Below are positions 34,354 to 44,967 of a stretch of DNA of 64,000 nt, one piece after another. Below the pieces are notes generated by a model. That model made no database searches, was not told the DNA's origin, and was given only the letters and a program-made list of their open reading frames with translations. The position numbers were made by a program, and so were the translations under genes. The stretch lies in contig JAOLZO010000005.1 in NCBI GenBank assembly GCA_028343845.1, forward strand, positions 1 through 64,000, read 5' to 3'. The stretch's first letter is position 1, and the number at the start of each line of letters is the position of its first letter. Source of the stretch: Verrucomicrobiota bacterium. GTDB taxonomy: Bacteria; Verrucomicrobiota; Verrucomicrobiia; Opitutales; Seribacteraceae.

Positions 34354-34436
34354 TCCTCGTTTCCTTTACTTTTGCATTGCCATGGCTTAAATTCCGACCG
34401 TGCGATGATTCTTTGTTGCACCACCACTCCCATTCA

Positions 34437-37400
34437 ATGCAATTCCTCAAAGTAAGCCTCTCTTCCTGCTCTCTCCTATTATCGTTACTTGCATCGGGAG
34501 AGGTTAATTATAACCGAGAAGTCAGGCCCATTCTTTCCGAGAATTGCTTTGCCTGCCATGGTTTGGACAAAAAGCATCGGAAAGCGGATCTCCGGTTGGA
34601 TGTGAGAGAAGATGCCATTGCCGAGCGTGATGGCATTCGAGCCATCGTCCCGGGTGACTTGAGCCAGAGTGAGTTCTGGACTCGCATTATTTCTGAAGAT
34701 GAGGACGAACTCATGCCTCCTCCTAAGTCGCATAAGAAATTGACCGCAGCCGACAAGGAAGTGCTCGGTCGATGGATCAAACAGGGAGCAAAGTACGAAG
34801 GCCACTGGTCTTTCGTTGCCGCTCGAGATCAGGCTGTGCCCCAAATCGCCGGAAACGTCCGTCCCATCGATGCCTTTTTGCAGGACCGTTTGCGCAAGGA
34901 AGGACTGAAACCCGCGAAAACAGCCAAACCGGAAACCTTGGTGAGGAGGGTGTATCTTGACCTGACCGGGTTGCCGCCGACGCCCGCCGAGGTGGATGCT
35001 TTTCTTGACGATCCATCGTCGCAGTCATGGAGCAAGCTGATAGACGGGCTCATGGCACGAGAAACCTATGGCGAGCATATGGCCCGCTATTGGCTGGATC
35101 TGGCTCGCTATGCAGACACCCATGGGCTTCACCTGGACAACGAGCGTTCGATGTGGCCCTACCGGGACTGGGTCGTGCGGGCTTTCAATGAAAACCTGCC
35201 ATTCGATGAATTTACCCGCTGGCAACTGGCGGGCGACCTTCTGTCGGAACCGACCCTCGATCAGCGCATCGCATCCGGATTCAACCGGTGCAACGTCACT
35301 ACCGGGGAGGGAGGGAGCATCAAGGAAGAGTGGATTTATCGATATGCCGTCGACCGGACTTCCACCGCGGTGGAGGTATGGATGGGGTTGACGGCCGGTT
35401 GCGCCGTTTGCCACGACCATAAATTCGATCCTCTTTCGACCAAGGAATACTATTCGCTCTACGCGTTCTTTCATAGCGCCGCTGACCCTGCGATGGACGG
35501 AAACAAAAAAGACACCCCTCCAATCCTTCGCGTTCCGCATCCGGGTGACAAGGAAAAGCTCGCGGTGTTGGAGAAACAAATCAAGTCAGTCGAAAAACGT
35601 ATTGGCGAGGCCGCGGCCAAGGTGGCCTATGTTGATCCCGCAGAACTCGACGCGCCTTCCAAGCCAACCTCGAAGGAAACAGTTTGGATCGAGGACGGTT
35701 TTCCTGCCAAGGCTTTGCGTCAGGCTAACAAGGAATGGAAAACCGTGACGAAGCCCGAGCCGGTATTCAGCGGTGAGAACGCGTTTGTGCTGGACGCAAA
35801 AGGTCTGGAACAGCTCGTCATCGGCGGAGCCAACCCACCGTTGGTTGTTGAGAAAGGCATGAAACTGTTCGCATATGTGTATCTCGATACGATCAATCCG
35901 CCTAAGCAGATCATGCTGCAGTTTCACTCCGGCAATTGGAATCAGCGGGCTTACTGGGGCCAAAGCAAAATTACTTGGGGGAAGGAAGGTACGGCAACTC
36001 GTCGCCGTATGGGCAAGCTACCCGAGACCGGCAAATGGGTGCGATTGGAGGTTGATGTCGAGCAAGTAGGATTTAAGCCGGGCGCTAATATCAACGGCTG
36101 GGCCTACACCCATTTTGACGGCAAGGCGTACTGGGATAAATCTGGAGCAGTGGTGACCAGCAACCCGAGCACGGACCCAGCGCTCTCATGGGTGGTGTGG
36201 AAAGCGCAACCGGAGAATGTGCGCAAGAAGGATTTGCCTGATGCCATTTGGCGTCGTCTGCGTGGCAAGACGCCAGACAAATGGACGGACGCCGAGCAAA
36301 GTGAGGTTTTCCGGTTGTGGATCGAACGCGTTTACGCCAAGGCGCCTAAGGCGCTGGCAGATCTCAAGGCACAAAAGGCTAAGCTGGCCAGCGAGTTGGA
36401 CGCTATCAGCAAGAACACAGCGATTACCTTTGTGATGGCTGACCTTCCCAATCCAAGAGAGAGTTTCGTTATGGTTAGGGGTCAATACGACAACCCGGGC
36501 GAAAAGGTTTCGCGAGGCACACCGGCTTTTCTCCCGGCTCTTCCCCCCAAGCCAAAGGACAGGGACTACAACCGGCTGGATCTGGCGAACTGGTTGGTGA
36601 GCCCGGATCATCCCTTGACCTCTCGGGTTGCAGTCAACCGCATTTGGCAACAGTTTTTCGGGATGGGCTTGGTCGCAACGAGCGCCGATTTTGGAACCCA
36701 AGGCGAATTGCCAAGTCATCCGGAACTTCTTGATTGGCTCGCCCGGCGCTTCATTGAGGACGATTGGAACGTCCAGCGATTCATCAAGCGTATCCTTACG
36801 AGCCATGCCTATCGACAAAGCTCTATAATTTCCCCTGCTTTGCTTGAGAGGGATCCTCAAAACCGACTTTTGGCCCGCGGTTCGCGACATCGTTTGGATG
36901 CGGAAATGATTCGAGATCAAGCCTTGCATCTTAGTGGTTTGCTCGTCCCGACCCTAGGCGGCAGAGGCGTGATGCCTTATCAGCCCCCCAATATTTGGGA
37001 ACCGGTAGGCTTTGGCCGCAGCAACACCCGCTACTATAAACAAGGCAAGGGGGATGATCTGTATCGGCGCAGCCTCTATACTTTTCTCAAGCGCACGGCC
37101 CCTGCTCCTTTCATGGCGAGCTTTGACGCTCCGAATCGCGAACAGACCTGCACTGCCAGAGGGCGCAGCAATACCCCGATGCAGGCCCTCCAGTTGATGA
37201 ACGACGTTCAGCACGTCGAAGCCGCCCGTAACCTGGCCCAAAGAATAATCAAGGAAGGCGGAGCGAAAAACGAGGCGCGCATAGAGTGGGCCTGGCGGAC
37301 CGTTACCTCCCGACGCCCGGAGGCATCGGAAACGCAAGTGGTGGTCGACCTGCTGCACCTGCATGAAGCGCGCTTCTCCGATGATCTTGAGTCCGCCCAA

Positions 37401-37520
37401 AAACTAATTGCCTACGGGGAAAGCTCCTCGGACAAAACAATTCTTCCTCGAGAACTAGCCGCTTGGACCCTCGTGGCAAACCTGTTTTTGAACCTTGATG
37501 AGGTAGTGAACAAAAACTGA
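34437..37520 (+). CDS. Planctomycete-type cytochrome c protein with DUF1549 and DUF1553 domains
   Basis: About 1027 residues, exported. After a signal peptide the PSCyt1 domain carries the heme site CFACH (C37, C40, H41). DUF1549 follows ([51 protein letters not shown]), and DUF1553 at the C-terminus ([43 protein letters not shown]). Between about 430 and 610 lies an inserted, sandwich-like segment. Such genes are nearly always paired with a DUF1501 gene, as here. The pair is abundant in PVC bacteria and thought to act in polymer degradation or electron transfer, but the function is unproven. ATG 34437 gives a clean signal; TTG 34377 is earlier. Confidence 0.88.
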   Translation: MQFLKVSLSSCSLLLSLLASGEVNYNREVRPILSENCFACHGLDKKHRKADLRLDVREDAIAERDGIRAIVPGDLSQSEFWTRIISEDEDELMPPPKSHKKLTAADKEVLGRWIKQGAKYEGHWSFVAARDQAVPQIAGNVRPIDAFLQDRLRKEGLKPAKTAKPETLVRRVYLDLTGLPPTPAEVDAFLDDPSSQSWSKLIDGLMARETYGEHMARYWLDLARYADTHGLHLDNERSMWPYRDWVVRAFNENLPFDEFTRWQLAGDLLSEPTLDQRIASGFNRCNVTTGEGGSIKEEWIYRYAVDRTSTAVEVWMGLTAGCAVCHDHKFDPLSTKEYYSLYAFFHSAADPAMDGNKKDTPPILRVPHPGDKEKLAVLEKQIKSVEKRIGEAAAKVAYVDPAELDAPSKPTSKETVWIEDGFPAKALRQANKEWKTVTKPEPVFSGENAFVLDAKGLEQLVIGGANPPLVVEKGMKLFAYVYLDTINPPKQIMLQFHSGNWNQRAYWGQSKITWGKEGTATRRRMGKLPETGKWVRLEVDVEQVGFKPGANINGWAYTHFDGKAYWDKSGAVVTSNPSTDPALSWVVWKAQPENVRKKDLPDAIWRRLRGKTPDKWTDAEQSEVFRLWIERVYAKAPKALADLKAQKAKLASELDAISKNTAITFVMADLPNPRESFVMVRGQYDNPGEKVSRGTPAFLPALPPKPKDRDYNRLDLANWLVSPDHPLTSRVAVNRIWQQFFGMGLVATSADFGTQGELPSHPELLDWLARRFIEDDWNVQRFIKRILTSHAYRQSSIISPALLERDPQNRLLARGSRHRLDAEMIRDQALHLSGLLVPTLGGRGVMPYQPPNIWEPVGFGRSNTRYYKQGKGDDLYRRSLYTFLKRTAPAPFMASFDAPNREQTCTARGRSNTPMQALQLMNDVQHVEAARNLAQRIIKEGGAKNEARIEWAWRTVTSRRPEASETQVVVDLLHLHEARFSDDLESAQKLIAYGESSSDKTILPRELAAWTLVANLFLNLDEVVNKN

Positions 37521-37527
37521 TTTCGTA

Positions 37528-38997
37528 ATGAATCCCGCACTTGAATATCACAACCTTCAAACACGAAGACGTTTCTTTGAGGGAGCAGGTCTTCAAGTCG
37601 GGGGAATAGCCCTTGCCCAACTTCTGGGCCATCGGTCGCTTGCCGCGAAACCTTTGGGGCAAGAGGGTGTTCATCCTGCTTTGCCAGGCCTTCCGCATTT
37701 TGCCCCTAAGGCAAAAAACCTGATTTATCTCCATATGAATGGAGCCCCTTCGCAAATGGATCTTTTTGATCACAAACCGGAGATGGAAAAATACTTCGAT
37801 AAGGACTTGCCCGATTCGGTTCGTAACAATCAACGCATTACCGGAATGACCAGCGGGCAAGCCCGCTTCCCCGTGGCCCCAAGCAAGTTCAAGTTCGAGA
37901 AGTGCGGAAAGTCCGGCATCCTGATGAGCGAACTGGTGCCCCACATGCAGGGCATCGCCGACGATATTTCCATGATCAAGTCGGTGCATACGGATGCGAT
38001 CAACCACGACCCGGCTTGTACCTTCGTTATGAGCGGAAGCGAGGTTCCGGGAAAACCCAGTTTGGGCTCCTGGTTGAGTTACGGATTGGGGAGTGAGAGT
38101 CAGGATCTTCCGGCATTCGTCGTATTTACACCTACTTTCCCCAAAGCCAGTCAAGCGCAAGCGCTCTTTACCCGTATGTGGAGCAGTGGATTTCTGCCCT
38201 CAAAGTACGATGGGGTGGCACTGCGCGGGTCTGGGGATCCTGTTCTTTTTGTAAAGAACCCGCCAGGGGTGGTTCCGAGTGATCGCCGGGCCATGCTCGA
38301 TGCCCTTGGTAAGCTCAACCGCAAGACTTTCGACCGCTTTGGCGACCCGGAGACCCAGACCCGGATTTCGCAATATGAAATGGCTTTCCGAATGCAATCC
38401 AGCGTTCCCGAGTTGACTGACCTAGGAAAGGAAAGCAAGGCAACCCTGGAAACGTACGGTCCCAACGTCCAGAAACCAGGCACCTATGCCCATTCGGCAA
38501 TTCTCACGCGCCGATTGATCGAGCGCGGCGTGCGCACGGTTCAAATTCTTCATCGCGGATGGGATCAGCACGGTAATTTGCCCAAGCTGATCAAGGGGCA
38601 ATGCATGGACGTTGATCAACCGACGGCCGCCTTGATCAAGGACCTTAAGCAAAGAGGGCTTCTGCAGGATACGCTCGTCGTTTTTGGCGGGGAATTCGGA
38701 AGGACGGTCTATTGCCAAGGCAAGCTTTCCAGGGAAAATTATGGGAGAGATCATCATCCCAGAAACTTTTGCATGTGGATGGCTGGCGGAGGCATAAAAG
38801 CAGGAACGACTTACGGGGAGACCGACGACTTTAGTTACAACATCACCAAGGACCCCGTTCACTTGAATGAGTTGAATTCAACTATCCTGCATTGCATGGG
38901 GATTGATAACCATCAATTTACCTTTCCCTTCCAAGGTTTGCAGCAACGCTTGACCGGAGTGGAGGATGCGTATCCGATCAAAGGTATTTTGGCTTAG
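37528..38997 (+). CDS. DUF1501 protein with twin-arginine leader
   Basis: 489 residues of the alkaline-phosphatase/sulfatase-like DUF1501 family. The N-terminus carries [10 protein letters not shown] (about 12-21), a twin-arginine signal, so it is folded before export. Typical segments are [48 protein letters not shown] and VFGGEFGRT near the C-terminus. It stands 7 bases after the DUF1549/DUF1553 gene, the standard PVC pair. No enzyme activity is established for the family; metal-dependent ester hydrolysis is a structural guess. A 105-base gap to the next gene follows. Confidence 0.9.
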   Translation: MNPALEYHNLQTRRRFFEGAGLQVGGIALAQLLGHRSLAAKPLGQEGVHPALPGLPHFAPKAKNLIYLHMNGAPSQMDLFDHKPEMEKYFDKDLPDSVRNNQRITGMTSGQARFPVAPSKFKFEKCGKSGILMSELVPHMQGIADDISMIKSVHTDAINHDPACTFVMSGSEVPGKPSLGSWLSYGLGSESQDLPAFVVFTPTFPKASQAQALFTRMWSSGFLPSKYDGVALRGSGDPVLFVKNPPGVVPSDRRAMLDALGKLNRKTFDRFGDPETQTRISQYEMAFRMQSSVPELTDLGKESKATLETYGPNVQKPGTYAHSAILTRRLIERGVRTVQILHRGWDQHGNLPKLIKGQCMDVDQPTAALIKDLKQRGLLQDTLVVFGGEFGRTVYCQGKLSRENYGRDHHPRNFCMWMAGGGIKAGTTYGETDDFSYNITKDPVHLNELNSTILHCMGIDNHQFTFPFQGLQQRLTGVEDAYPIKGILA

Positions 38998-39102
38998 TAG
39001 AGAATCATAATGGATCGAGCGGACCTTTTATTCGCAGACGTTGTTTCGGCGTCGACATATGAACTGATTTGTAAAATGATCTAAAACACAAAAAATAAAG
39101 AC

Positions 39103-39618
39103 ATGAATTATTTATATTTTGCCTTACTTACGGTGGTGTGCTGGGGGACCTATGGGGTTTGCATGCACATTGGATCAACCAATATGGGAGACAAGGAAAA
39201 CGGTCGGATCATGGCCTTCCTTTGGGTTGGGTTGGCTTATTTTCTGACAGCAGTCGTAGCTCCCTTGATCATTTTAAAGCTAAAAGGAGGCAACGTTGCC
39301 TTTTGGGCATACCCGACCAAAGGTTGGCAATGGTCTCTGATCGCGGGTACCCTCGGAGCAATCGGCGCCCTTGGGGTACTCTTGGCTTTTGGCAAGATGC
39401 CGTCTCCGGCTTTCGTACCGGTGGTTATGTCCATTATCTTTGCCGGCGCCCCGATGGTTAATGCGATCGTCAGTACTACGAAGGAAGGTAACTGGGCCTT
39501 TGTCCGGTGGCCTTTCGTTCTTGGAATTGCCATGGCTGCGGTTGGCGGATACCTTATTACCAAGCACGCTCCCAAGCCTCCGAAAAGCCCACCAGTGGCC
39601 GGCTCCTCGAAGGTCTGA
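39103..39618 (+). CDS. Small EamA/DMT-like membrane protein
   Basis: 171 residues with about five hydrophobic helices (near 2-20, 38-58, 77-95, 103-122, 133-151), the size of half a drug/metabolite transporter. The opening FALLTVVCWGTYGVCM and the glycine-rich GTLGAIGALGVLLAF resemble EamA-type repeats. It may work as a dimer, as small multidrug proteins do, or may be related to L-rhamnose/sugar permease fragments. The C-terminus ends in a Pro/Lys tail. The CoA ligase gene follows after 12 bases, so it may move the same compound; this is inference. Confidence 0.7.
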   Translation: MNYLYFALLTVVCWGTYGVCMHIGSTNMGDKENGRIMAFLWVGLAYFLTAVVAPLIILKLKGGNVAFWAYPTKGWQWSLIAGTLGAIGALGVLLAFGKMPSPAFVPVVMSIIFAGAPMVNAIVSTTKEGNWAFVRWPFVLGIAMAAVGGYLITKHAPKPPKSPPVAGSSKV

Positions 39619-39630
39619 AGCCCATTTTTA

Positions 39631-40908
39631 ATGACGAACCCGTCCCGAGAGGGAGTATCGCCAGAGGAGTGGTCGATCCAGCGCTGGAAAAAGTTCCAAG
39701 CTCTTTTGCAAAGAGTTCGGGAGACAAACGCTTTCCAAATAGATCATTTCCCGGGCCTTGCCGATTGCGACCAATGGTCGGGTTTTGATGAGTTTGCCGA
39801 GAATTGTCCTTTCACCGAGAAGAACGAACTTGCTTTGGACAGGCAGCAAACCCAGCCCTACGGAACCAACCTGACTTTTCCCGTCGCAGAATATTCCTAT
39901 TTCCATCAAACGAGCGGTACGATGGGCGAGCCCATGGCTTGGCTGGATACGGAGGATGACTGGAGCTGGATGCTCGGTAATTGGGATAGAGTCCTGGCGG
40001 GCGCCGGCGTTCAGTCGGGAAACCGATGCTTCTTTGCCTTTTCATTCGGTCCGTTCCTGGGCTTTTGGACTGCCTACGATGCGGCCAGAAAACGCGGGTG
40101 TCTCTGCATCCCGGGAGGCGGGCAGGGGAGCGAACAGCGCCTGCATTCGATCCTCGGGCATAAAGTTGAGTATTTGTTCTGTACCCCGACCTATGCTCTG
40201 CGTTTGCCCGAAGTGGCCAAGCAAGCTGGCATCGATTTGGGCGGGCACTCCTTGCGGGCAATTGTCGTGGCTGGTGAAACCGGAGGGAGCGAGCCATCTT
40301 TCCGAAGAAGGGTTTCAGAAGCATGGGGTAGGGATCTCCGGTTGTACGATCATTACGGGATGACCGAAGTTGGGCCTGTTGCCTTTGAGACGCCGGGTGG
40401 TCAGGGAGGCCTTCGTGTTATCCTCGAAAGTTATTTTGCCGAGGTCATTGACCTTGAAACGAAAAAGCCTTCTTCAACAGGGGAAGGCGAGTTGGTGCTA
40501 ACGACCTTAGGCCGGACAGGTTGCCCGCTTTTGCGATACCGAACCGGAGACCTGGTCCGTGCCAAAAGCACGACCGGGCCGGAAGGTTTTCCAACGCTTG
40601 ACCTCGAGGCTGGAATCCTCGGCCGTTCGGATGACATGGTGGTGATCCGGGGGGTGAACGTCTATCCCTCCTCGGTTGATGCGATCGTCAGAGGGTTTGA
40701 GGAAGTTGCGGAATACCAAGTGATTCACGAAAAAAAAGGAGAGATGTCCGAGATTCGTTTACAGGTGGAAGCGCCCGAAAACATTACCCAAGCTTTGGAG
40801 GTGTCCCTGAAGGACGCTTTTTCTTTGCGCATACCGGTCGGCCGGGCCCAACCCAATAGCTTGCCTAGGTTCGAAATGAAGGCAAAGAGATGGCGGACCG
40901 AACAATAA
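39631..40908 (+). CDS. PaaK-like phenylacetate-CoA ligase family protein (full length)
   Basis: 425 residues. It has the phosphate loop HQTSGTMGEP near residue 92, the YDHYGMTEVGPVAFE motif, YRTGDL, and a complete lid domain with GRSDDMVVIRGVNVYPS. The family forms aryl-CoA thioesters through acyl-adenylates, with phenylacetate as the known example. Unlike the 358-residue ANL protein at 24483, this one keeps the lid and could make a CoA ester. It is followed by ABC transporter genes. The substrate may be an aromatic acid; no phenylacetate catabolic genes are in the window. Confidence 0.86.
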   Translation: MTNPSREGVSPEEWSIQRWKKFQALLQRVRETNAFQIDHFPGLADCDQWSGFDEFAENCPFTEKNELALDRQQTQPYGTNLTFPVAEYSYFHQTSGTMGEPMAWLDTEDDWSWMLGNWDRVLAGAGVQSGNRCFFAFSFGPFLGFWTAYDAARKRGCLCIPGGGQGSEQRLHSILGHKVEYLFCTPTYALRLPEVAKQAGIDLGGHSLRAIVVAGETGGSEPSFRRRVSEAWGRDLRLYDHYGMTEVGPVAFETPGGQGGLRVILESYFAEVIDLETKKPSSTGEGELVLTTLGRTGCPLLRYRTGDLVRAKSTTGPEGFPTLDLEAGILGRSDDMVVIRGVNVYPSSVDAIVRGFEEVAEYQVIHEKKGEMSEIRLQVEAPENITQALEVSLKDAFSLRIPVGRAQPNSLPRFEMKAKRWRTEQ

Positions 40909-40927
40909 TCTTATCATTATAAGCAAA

Positions 40928-41617
40928 ATGGAAAAATTCGTTGAACTCGATGAAATCACCAAGACTTATCCCTCCCCCGAGGGCTCGGAAACGGTGGAAG
41001 TGTTCGGAGGCATCAACCTGACCTTGCCTGCGGGAAGCTCGAATGTGATCGTTGGGCCATCCGGTTCAGGCAAAAGCACCTTGCTGAACTTAATTGGGGC
41101 TTTGGATAAACCTACGAGTGGAGAAATCCGCGTAGACGGAAAAGCTCTGGCCGGCATGTCCCCGGAAGAGTCGGCTCGCTTTCGAAACCAGACGGTGGGC
41201 TTTGTCTTTCAGTCCCACCACTTGCTTCCTTCCTGTACCGTGTTGGAGAACGTCATGGTGCCCGCCTTGGCTGGTAGTGGAGGCTTGACGGGAAAGAATT
41301 TGGAGGCTCGTGCCAAGGGTTTGCTTGAAGAAGTCGGTCTTGGCCATCGAACGGGTCACAGGCCGGGAGAAATTTCAGGGGGCGAGCGGCAGCGCGTGGC
41401 GGTTGCCCGGGCGCTGATCAACGAACCAAGTCTTCTACTCGCAGATGAGCCCACAGGCGCCTTGGACAAAAGCAACTCCGAAAAACTCGTCGACTTGATT
41501 GTTCGCTTGAACGAGTCGCGAACCTTGACCCTGATTCTCGTTACTCATTCTCAAGAGACTGCGCAGAGAATGGATACCGGCTTTTTGCTGGACGAGGGAG
41601 AATTGAAAAAACTTTGA
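40928..41617 (+). CDS. ABC transporter ATP-binding protein (LolD/MacB type)
   Basis: 229-residue ATPase. Walker A is GPSGSGKST near residue 43, the Q-loop region is VGFVFQSHH, the signature is ISGGERQRVAVARAL, Walker B is LLLADEP with the D-loop GALDK, and the switch histidine is in VTHS. It belongs to the FtsE/LolD/MacB group that drives FtsX-fold permeases in lipoprotein release, efflux or mechanotransmission. Its stop overlaps the permease start by 4 bases, so the two form one complex. The cargo is unknown; the lipoprotein gene after the permease could be a partner. Confidence 0.92.
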   Translation: MEKFVELDEITKTYPSPEGSETVEVFGGINLTLPAGSSNVIVGPSGSGKSTLLNLIGALDKPTSGEIRVDGKALAGMSPEESARFRNQTVGFVFQSHHLLPSCTVLENVMVPALAGSGGLTGKNLEARAKGLLEEVGLGHRTGHRPGEISGGERQRVAVARALINEPSLLLADEPTGALDKSNSEKLVDLIVRLNESRTLTLILVTHSQETAQRMDTGFLLDEGELKKL

Positions 41618-44600
41618 TCATGAGTTCTTGGGGAATTCTTTTCCGAAACCTCCTGTATTTCCGTAAGCAACATGCGGGTGCTTGCCTTGGCGCCGCCCTG
41701 TGCTCGATGGTGTTGGTCGGGGCTCTTACGGTGGGCGATTCGGTTCGGGCAACCCTCGCATCCATCGCCGGCGAAAGAATTGGCCAGGCCGACTTGGCCT
41801 TGCTGGCAACCGATGGCTTCTTTCGTGATGAATTAGCTCAAGAGGTCGCCGAGGAGCTAGGCGGCCAGGGCATAGCGGCTCCCGTTGTTATCACCCGGGG
41901 AACCGTATCGGTGCCCGATGGTTCGGTCCGGGTCAATAATGTGCAGATTCTCGGGGTGGACGAACGCTTCTGGAGTCTTGCTCCTGACCCGACCAAGGTA
42001 CCGGCTCACGAGGGGAAAGGCTTTCTTGCCAACCCGAGGCTCTATAAGCACCTCAAGGTGGCCAATGGAGAAAGGATCATTCTGCGGGTTGAGGAACCTG
42101 GGCTTTTTTCTCGAGATGCGCCGCTTTCCGGAGAACGGGATGACAAGTTCGTTTCTTTTAACGAAACGCTTTTGGGGGAGGTTCCTGCGGAAGGTTTCGG
42201 GAGCTTTGGCCTACAGGGAAACCAAAGGGAGCCCTTGACCCTTTTCGTTCCGATCCGGATCCTGCAAAAAAAGATGTTTCGGTCCTTTGACGAGGAAGAG
42301 CCGAGAACCGGATTCGCAAACTTTATCCTACTCGGAAACCCCAAAGGGGCGCGGGTGGATTTAAAAATTGCTAAAAAGGCTCTGGATAAGAAATGGACCT
42401 TGGGCGATGCAGGTATTTCACTCAAGAGCTTGAGGGATTCCCCTCAGTGGAGTGTTCGTAGCCGGCAGGTTTTCCTGCCCAAGTCTCTTGAGGACGCAGT
42501 ACGAAAGATCGAACCACGAGCAGAGGGTGTTCTTACCTATCTCGTGAATGCGATTGAAAAGCCATCTGCAGATGGAAATGGGACTCGTTTGATTCCCTAT
42601 TCCATGGTTTCGGGCGTGCGCCCAGGTTCAAGGCCCTTTGTCCCTAATGATTTCAAGAGCGATGAGGTCATTCTCAATGAATGGGCGGCCCGAGATTTGA
42701 ACGCAACCGTTGGGGACCAGTTGTCCTTGCATTATTTTTCCGTTGGAGAGAGGCGAAAGCTTGTGGAAAACAATGCAACCTTTCGATTGAGGGGAATTGC
42801 GCCGATGCCCGTGGCCGTTCCCGAGGGTGAAGAAAGCGATTGGACACCACGTTTCCCAGGGTTGTCAGATGCGGAGTCGTGTGGCGAATGGGATACTGGT
42901 ATTCCCATCACTCATAAAATCCGTCCTCGGGACGAAAACTATTGGGATGAATATCGTGGTTCTCCCAAAGCCTTCGTCTCCCTGGATGCCGCGCAAGGCA
43001 TGTGGAACAACCGGTGGGGTTCCTTAACTGGTATCCGGTTTGATCGGGAGGGAACATCCGAGGAAGCTCTGAAAGTTGACCTGCAGGGACTGCTTTCCTC
43101 TGAAGAGGCTGGGCTTATTTTCACCGCGCTCCGGCAAGATGCCGAAGCAGGCGTGGAATCTCCGGTTGATTTTGGACAACTGTTTCTTGCCTTTAGCTTC
43201 TTCGTTATCGTTGCCGCTCTGGCTTTGACGGGCATGCTCTTTTCCTTTTCCATGCAACAGAGGAACCGCCAGGCAGGATTGCTTCTTGCTTTGGGTTTTT
43301 CCGCCCGGAAGGTACGTTGGCTGTTTCTCGGTGAAGGAGCATGCGTATCTCTGGTTGGGGTGTCGTTGGGGTTGGTTGGGGCTTGGGTTTATGGCAAAAC
43401 GATTATCGCCTTGCTTGCGGGAGAATGGAGTGGCGCGGTGACCGGAGCCCAGTTCGAGTACTCTCCGAGTCCCAACTCTTTGATTTTCGGAGGCCTGGGG
43501 GCCCTGGCAATGTCCCTTTTGGCAATGGCATGGGCGAGCAGAAAGCAGTTGAAACGTGAGCCCACCGAGCTTTTGAGCAAAGGGGAGCAAGCGGAGGAGA
43601 TAGGTTTTTGCCCAGGTAGGAGGAAGTGGATGGATTCGATCATTCCCGGTGTCTTGGTATTGATCGCCGCCATGAGCCTGGCTTGGACAATAGACTTTTC
43701 CGGCGCAGGAGCCTCGATGGGCTTTTTTGGCGTTGGGGCGCTACTCTTGACCAGTGGCATTCTTTTCTTCCGAAGTCGTTTGGCGACTTATGCCGCAAGC
43801 GTCGAGAGGTGGAGGAACGCAACGGACCTGAACCGCAGGAATGCCGGCCGTCGCGTGGGAAGGAGCATGGTCACGGTCGGTGTCATGGCAGCCGGTTCCT
43901 TTCTAGTGGTAAGCACGGGGGCCTTCCGCAAGGGCTTGCCAACCTCGGTGCACGAAGTTACTTCCGGTACGGGGGGCTTTTCCTATTTGGGAGAATCCGC
44001 GCTACCGGTCTATGACGATTTGAATACAATTGGAGGTAAGGATGAAGACCCTTATGATTTGAACGAAAGCCTAATGGCCTTGTCTAAGGTCGTTCCCCTT
44101 CGGGTTCGCCCCGGGGATGACGCCAGTTGCCTCAATTTGAACAAGGCCATTCGTCCTACCCTTTACGGAGTAAACCCGGATGAAATCAAGGGGCGCTTTT
44201 CCTTTGCCGATGGGGATTGGCCGGTTTTGGATCAAGATGCAAAAGAAGGAGTGATTCCCGCCGTGGTGGACCAAAATACCATGACGTGGGCCTTGAAGAT
44301 GAAGACAGGAGACCGCATCGAATTTTTCGACGGTGAAGGACAGCCTTTCCTTGTGGAACTGGTTGGAGTGGTCAAAGGGTCGATGCTTCAGGGAGCTCTT
44401 TACATATCCGAAAAAAACTTTCTTAGGAAGTTTCCCAAGCAGGGAGGATATAGAGCCTTCCTTTTGCAGGAGAATCAGGATATCGAGGGAGAGGTTGCCG
44501 CTCATCTCGAGAATAGGCTTCAAAATTACGGCATGGAATTCGTTTCTTCGGGCGAACGCCTGGCATCACTCCAAAAAGTAGAGAACACCTACCTGTCGAT

Positions 44601-44967
44601 TTTTCAGGGCTTGGGAGGCTTGGGGCTACTTCTGGGGACTGCGGGGTTGGCAGTTGTGATCGCCCGAAACCTAGTCGAGAGAGGAAAGGAATTCGCCCTG
44701 ATGGAAGCTGTCGGGTATCGCCTGAGTTTACTGCGCAAGCTGGCTTTTCGGGAACACCTGGTTCTTGGATTGTGGGGTTTGTGGATTGGCGCCATTTCGG
44801 CCGTCGCGGGAATCGCTCCTGCTCTTTTTGGTGATCTGGGGGAACTACCGGGAATGGGCTTTCTTTGGTTTTTTCTCGCGTTGCTTTTACTTTGCTTGTT
44901 TTGGACTTGGCTTGCGGTAAGAGTAAGCCTCCCTACTAGTCGGATTGAACAATTAAGAGATGAATGA
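41614..44967 (+). CDS. Large FtsX-type ABC transporter permease
   Basis: 1117-residue permease. One N-terminal helix (about 10-35) is followed by a large periplasmic domain (about 40-515). A helix cluster begins FLAFSFFVIVAALALTGMLFSF (about 523-544), with two more at about 570-650, then helices near 675-720. A second periplasmic domain precedes the last FtsX block (about 990-1110, with GLGGLGLLLGTAGLAVVIARN). This two-FtsX architecture resembles permeases such as YbbP that work with a LolD-like ATPase. It overlaps both neighbours by 4-8 bases. Export of a lipid, peptide or secondary metabolite is possible. Confidence 0.85.
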   Translation: MIMSSWGILFRNLLYFRKQHAGACLGAALCSMVLVGALTVGDSVRATLASIAGERIGQADLALLATDGFFRDELAQEVAEELGGQGIAAPVVITRGTVSVPDGSVRVNNVQILGVDERFWSLAPDPTKVPAHEGKGFLANPRLYKHLKVANGERIILRVEEPGLFSRDAPLSGERDDKFVSFNETLLGEVPAEGFGSFGLQGNQREPLTLFVPIRILQKKMFRSFDEEEPRTGFANFILLGNPKGARVDLKIAKKALDKKWTLGDAGISLKSLRDSPQWSVRSRQVFLPKSLEDAVRKIEPRAEGVLTYLVNAIEKPSADGNGTRLIPYSMVSGVRPGSRPFVPNDFKSDEVILNEWAARDLNATVGDQLSLHYFSVGERRKLVENNATFRLRGIAPMPVAVPEGEESDWTPRFPGLSDAESCGEWDTGIPITHKIRPRDENYWDEYRGSPKAFVSLDAAQGMWNNRWGSLTGIRFDREGTSEEALKVDLQGLLSSEEAGLIFTALRQDAEAGVESPVDFGQLFLAFSFFVIVAALALTGMLFSFSMQQRNRQAGLLLALGFSARKVRWLFLGEGACVSLVGVSLGLVGAWVYGKTIIALLAGEWSGAVTGAQFEYSPSPNSLIFGGLGALAMSLLAMAWASRKQLKREPTELLSKGEQAEEIGFCPGRRKWMDSIIPGVLVLIAAMSLAWTIDFSGAGASMGFFGVGALLLTSGILFFRSRLATYAASVERWRNATDLNRRNAGRRVGRSMVTVGVMAAGSFLVVSTGAFRKGLPTSVHEVTSGTGGFSYLGESALPVYDDLNTIGGKDEDPYDLNESLMALSKVVPLRVRPGDDASCLNLNKAIRPTLYGVNPDEIKGRFSFADGDWPVLDQDAKEGVIPAVVDQNTMTWALKMKTGDRIEFFDGEGQPFLVELVGVVKGSMLQGALYISEKNFLRKFPKQGGYRAFLLQENQDIEGEVAAHLENRLQNYGMEFVSSGERLASLQKVENTYLSIFQGLGGLGLLLGTAGLAVVIARNLVERGKEFALMEAVGYRLSLLRKLAFREHLVLGLWGLWIGAISAVAGIAPALFGDLGELPGMGFLWFFLALLLLCLFWTWLAVRVSLPTSRIEQLRDE

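Noticed and set aside
36186-38160. Antisense open frames of 247 and 285 codons over the DUF1549/DUF1501 genes
   Set aside because: They lie opposite well-supported exported proteins, have no family motifs and no ribosome sites.
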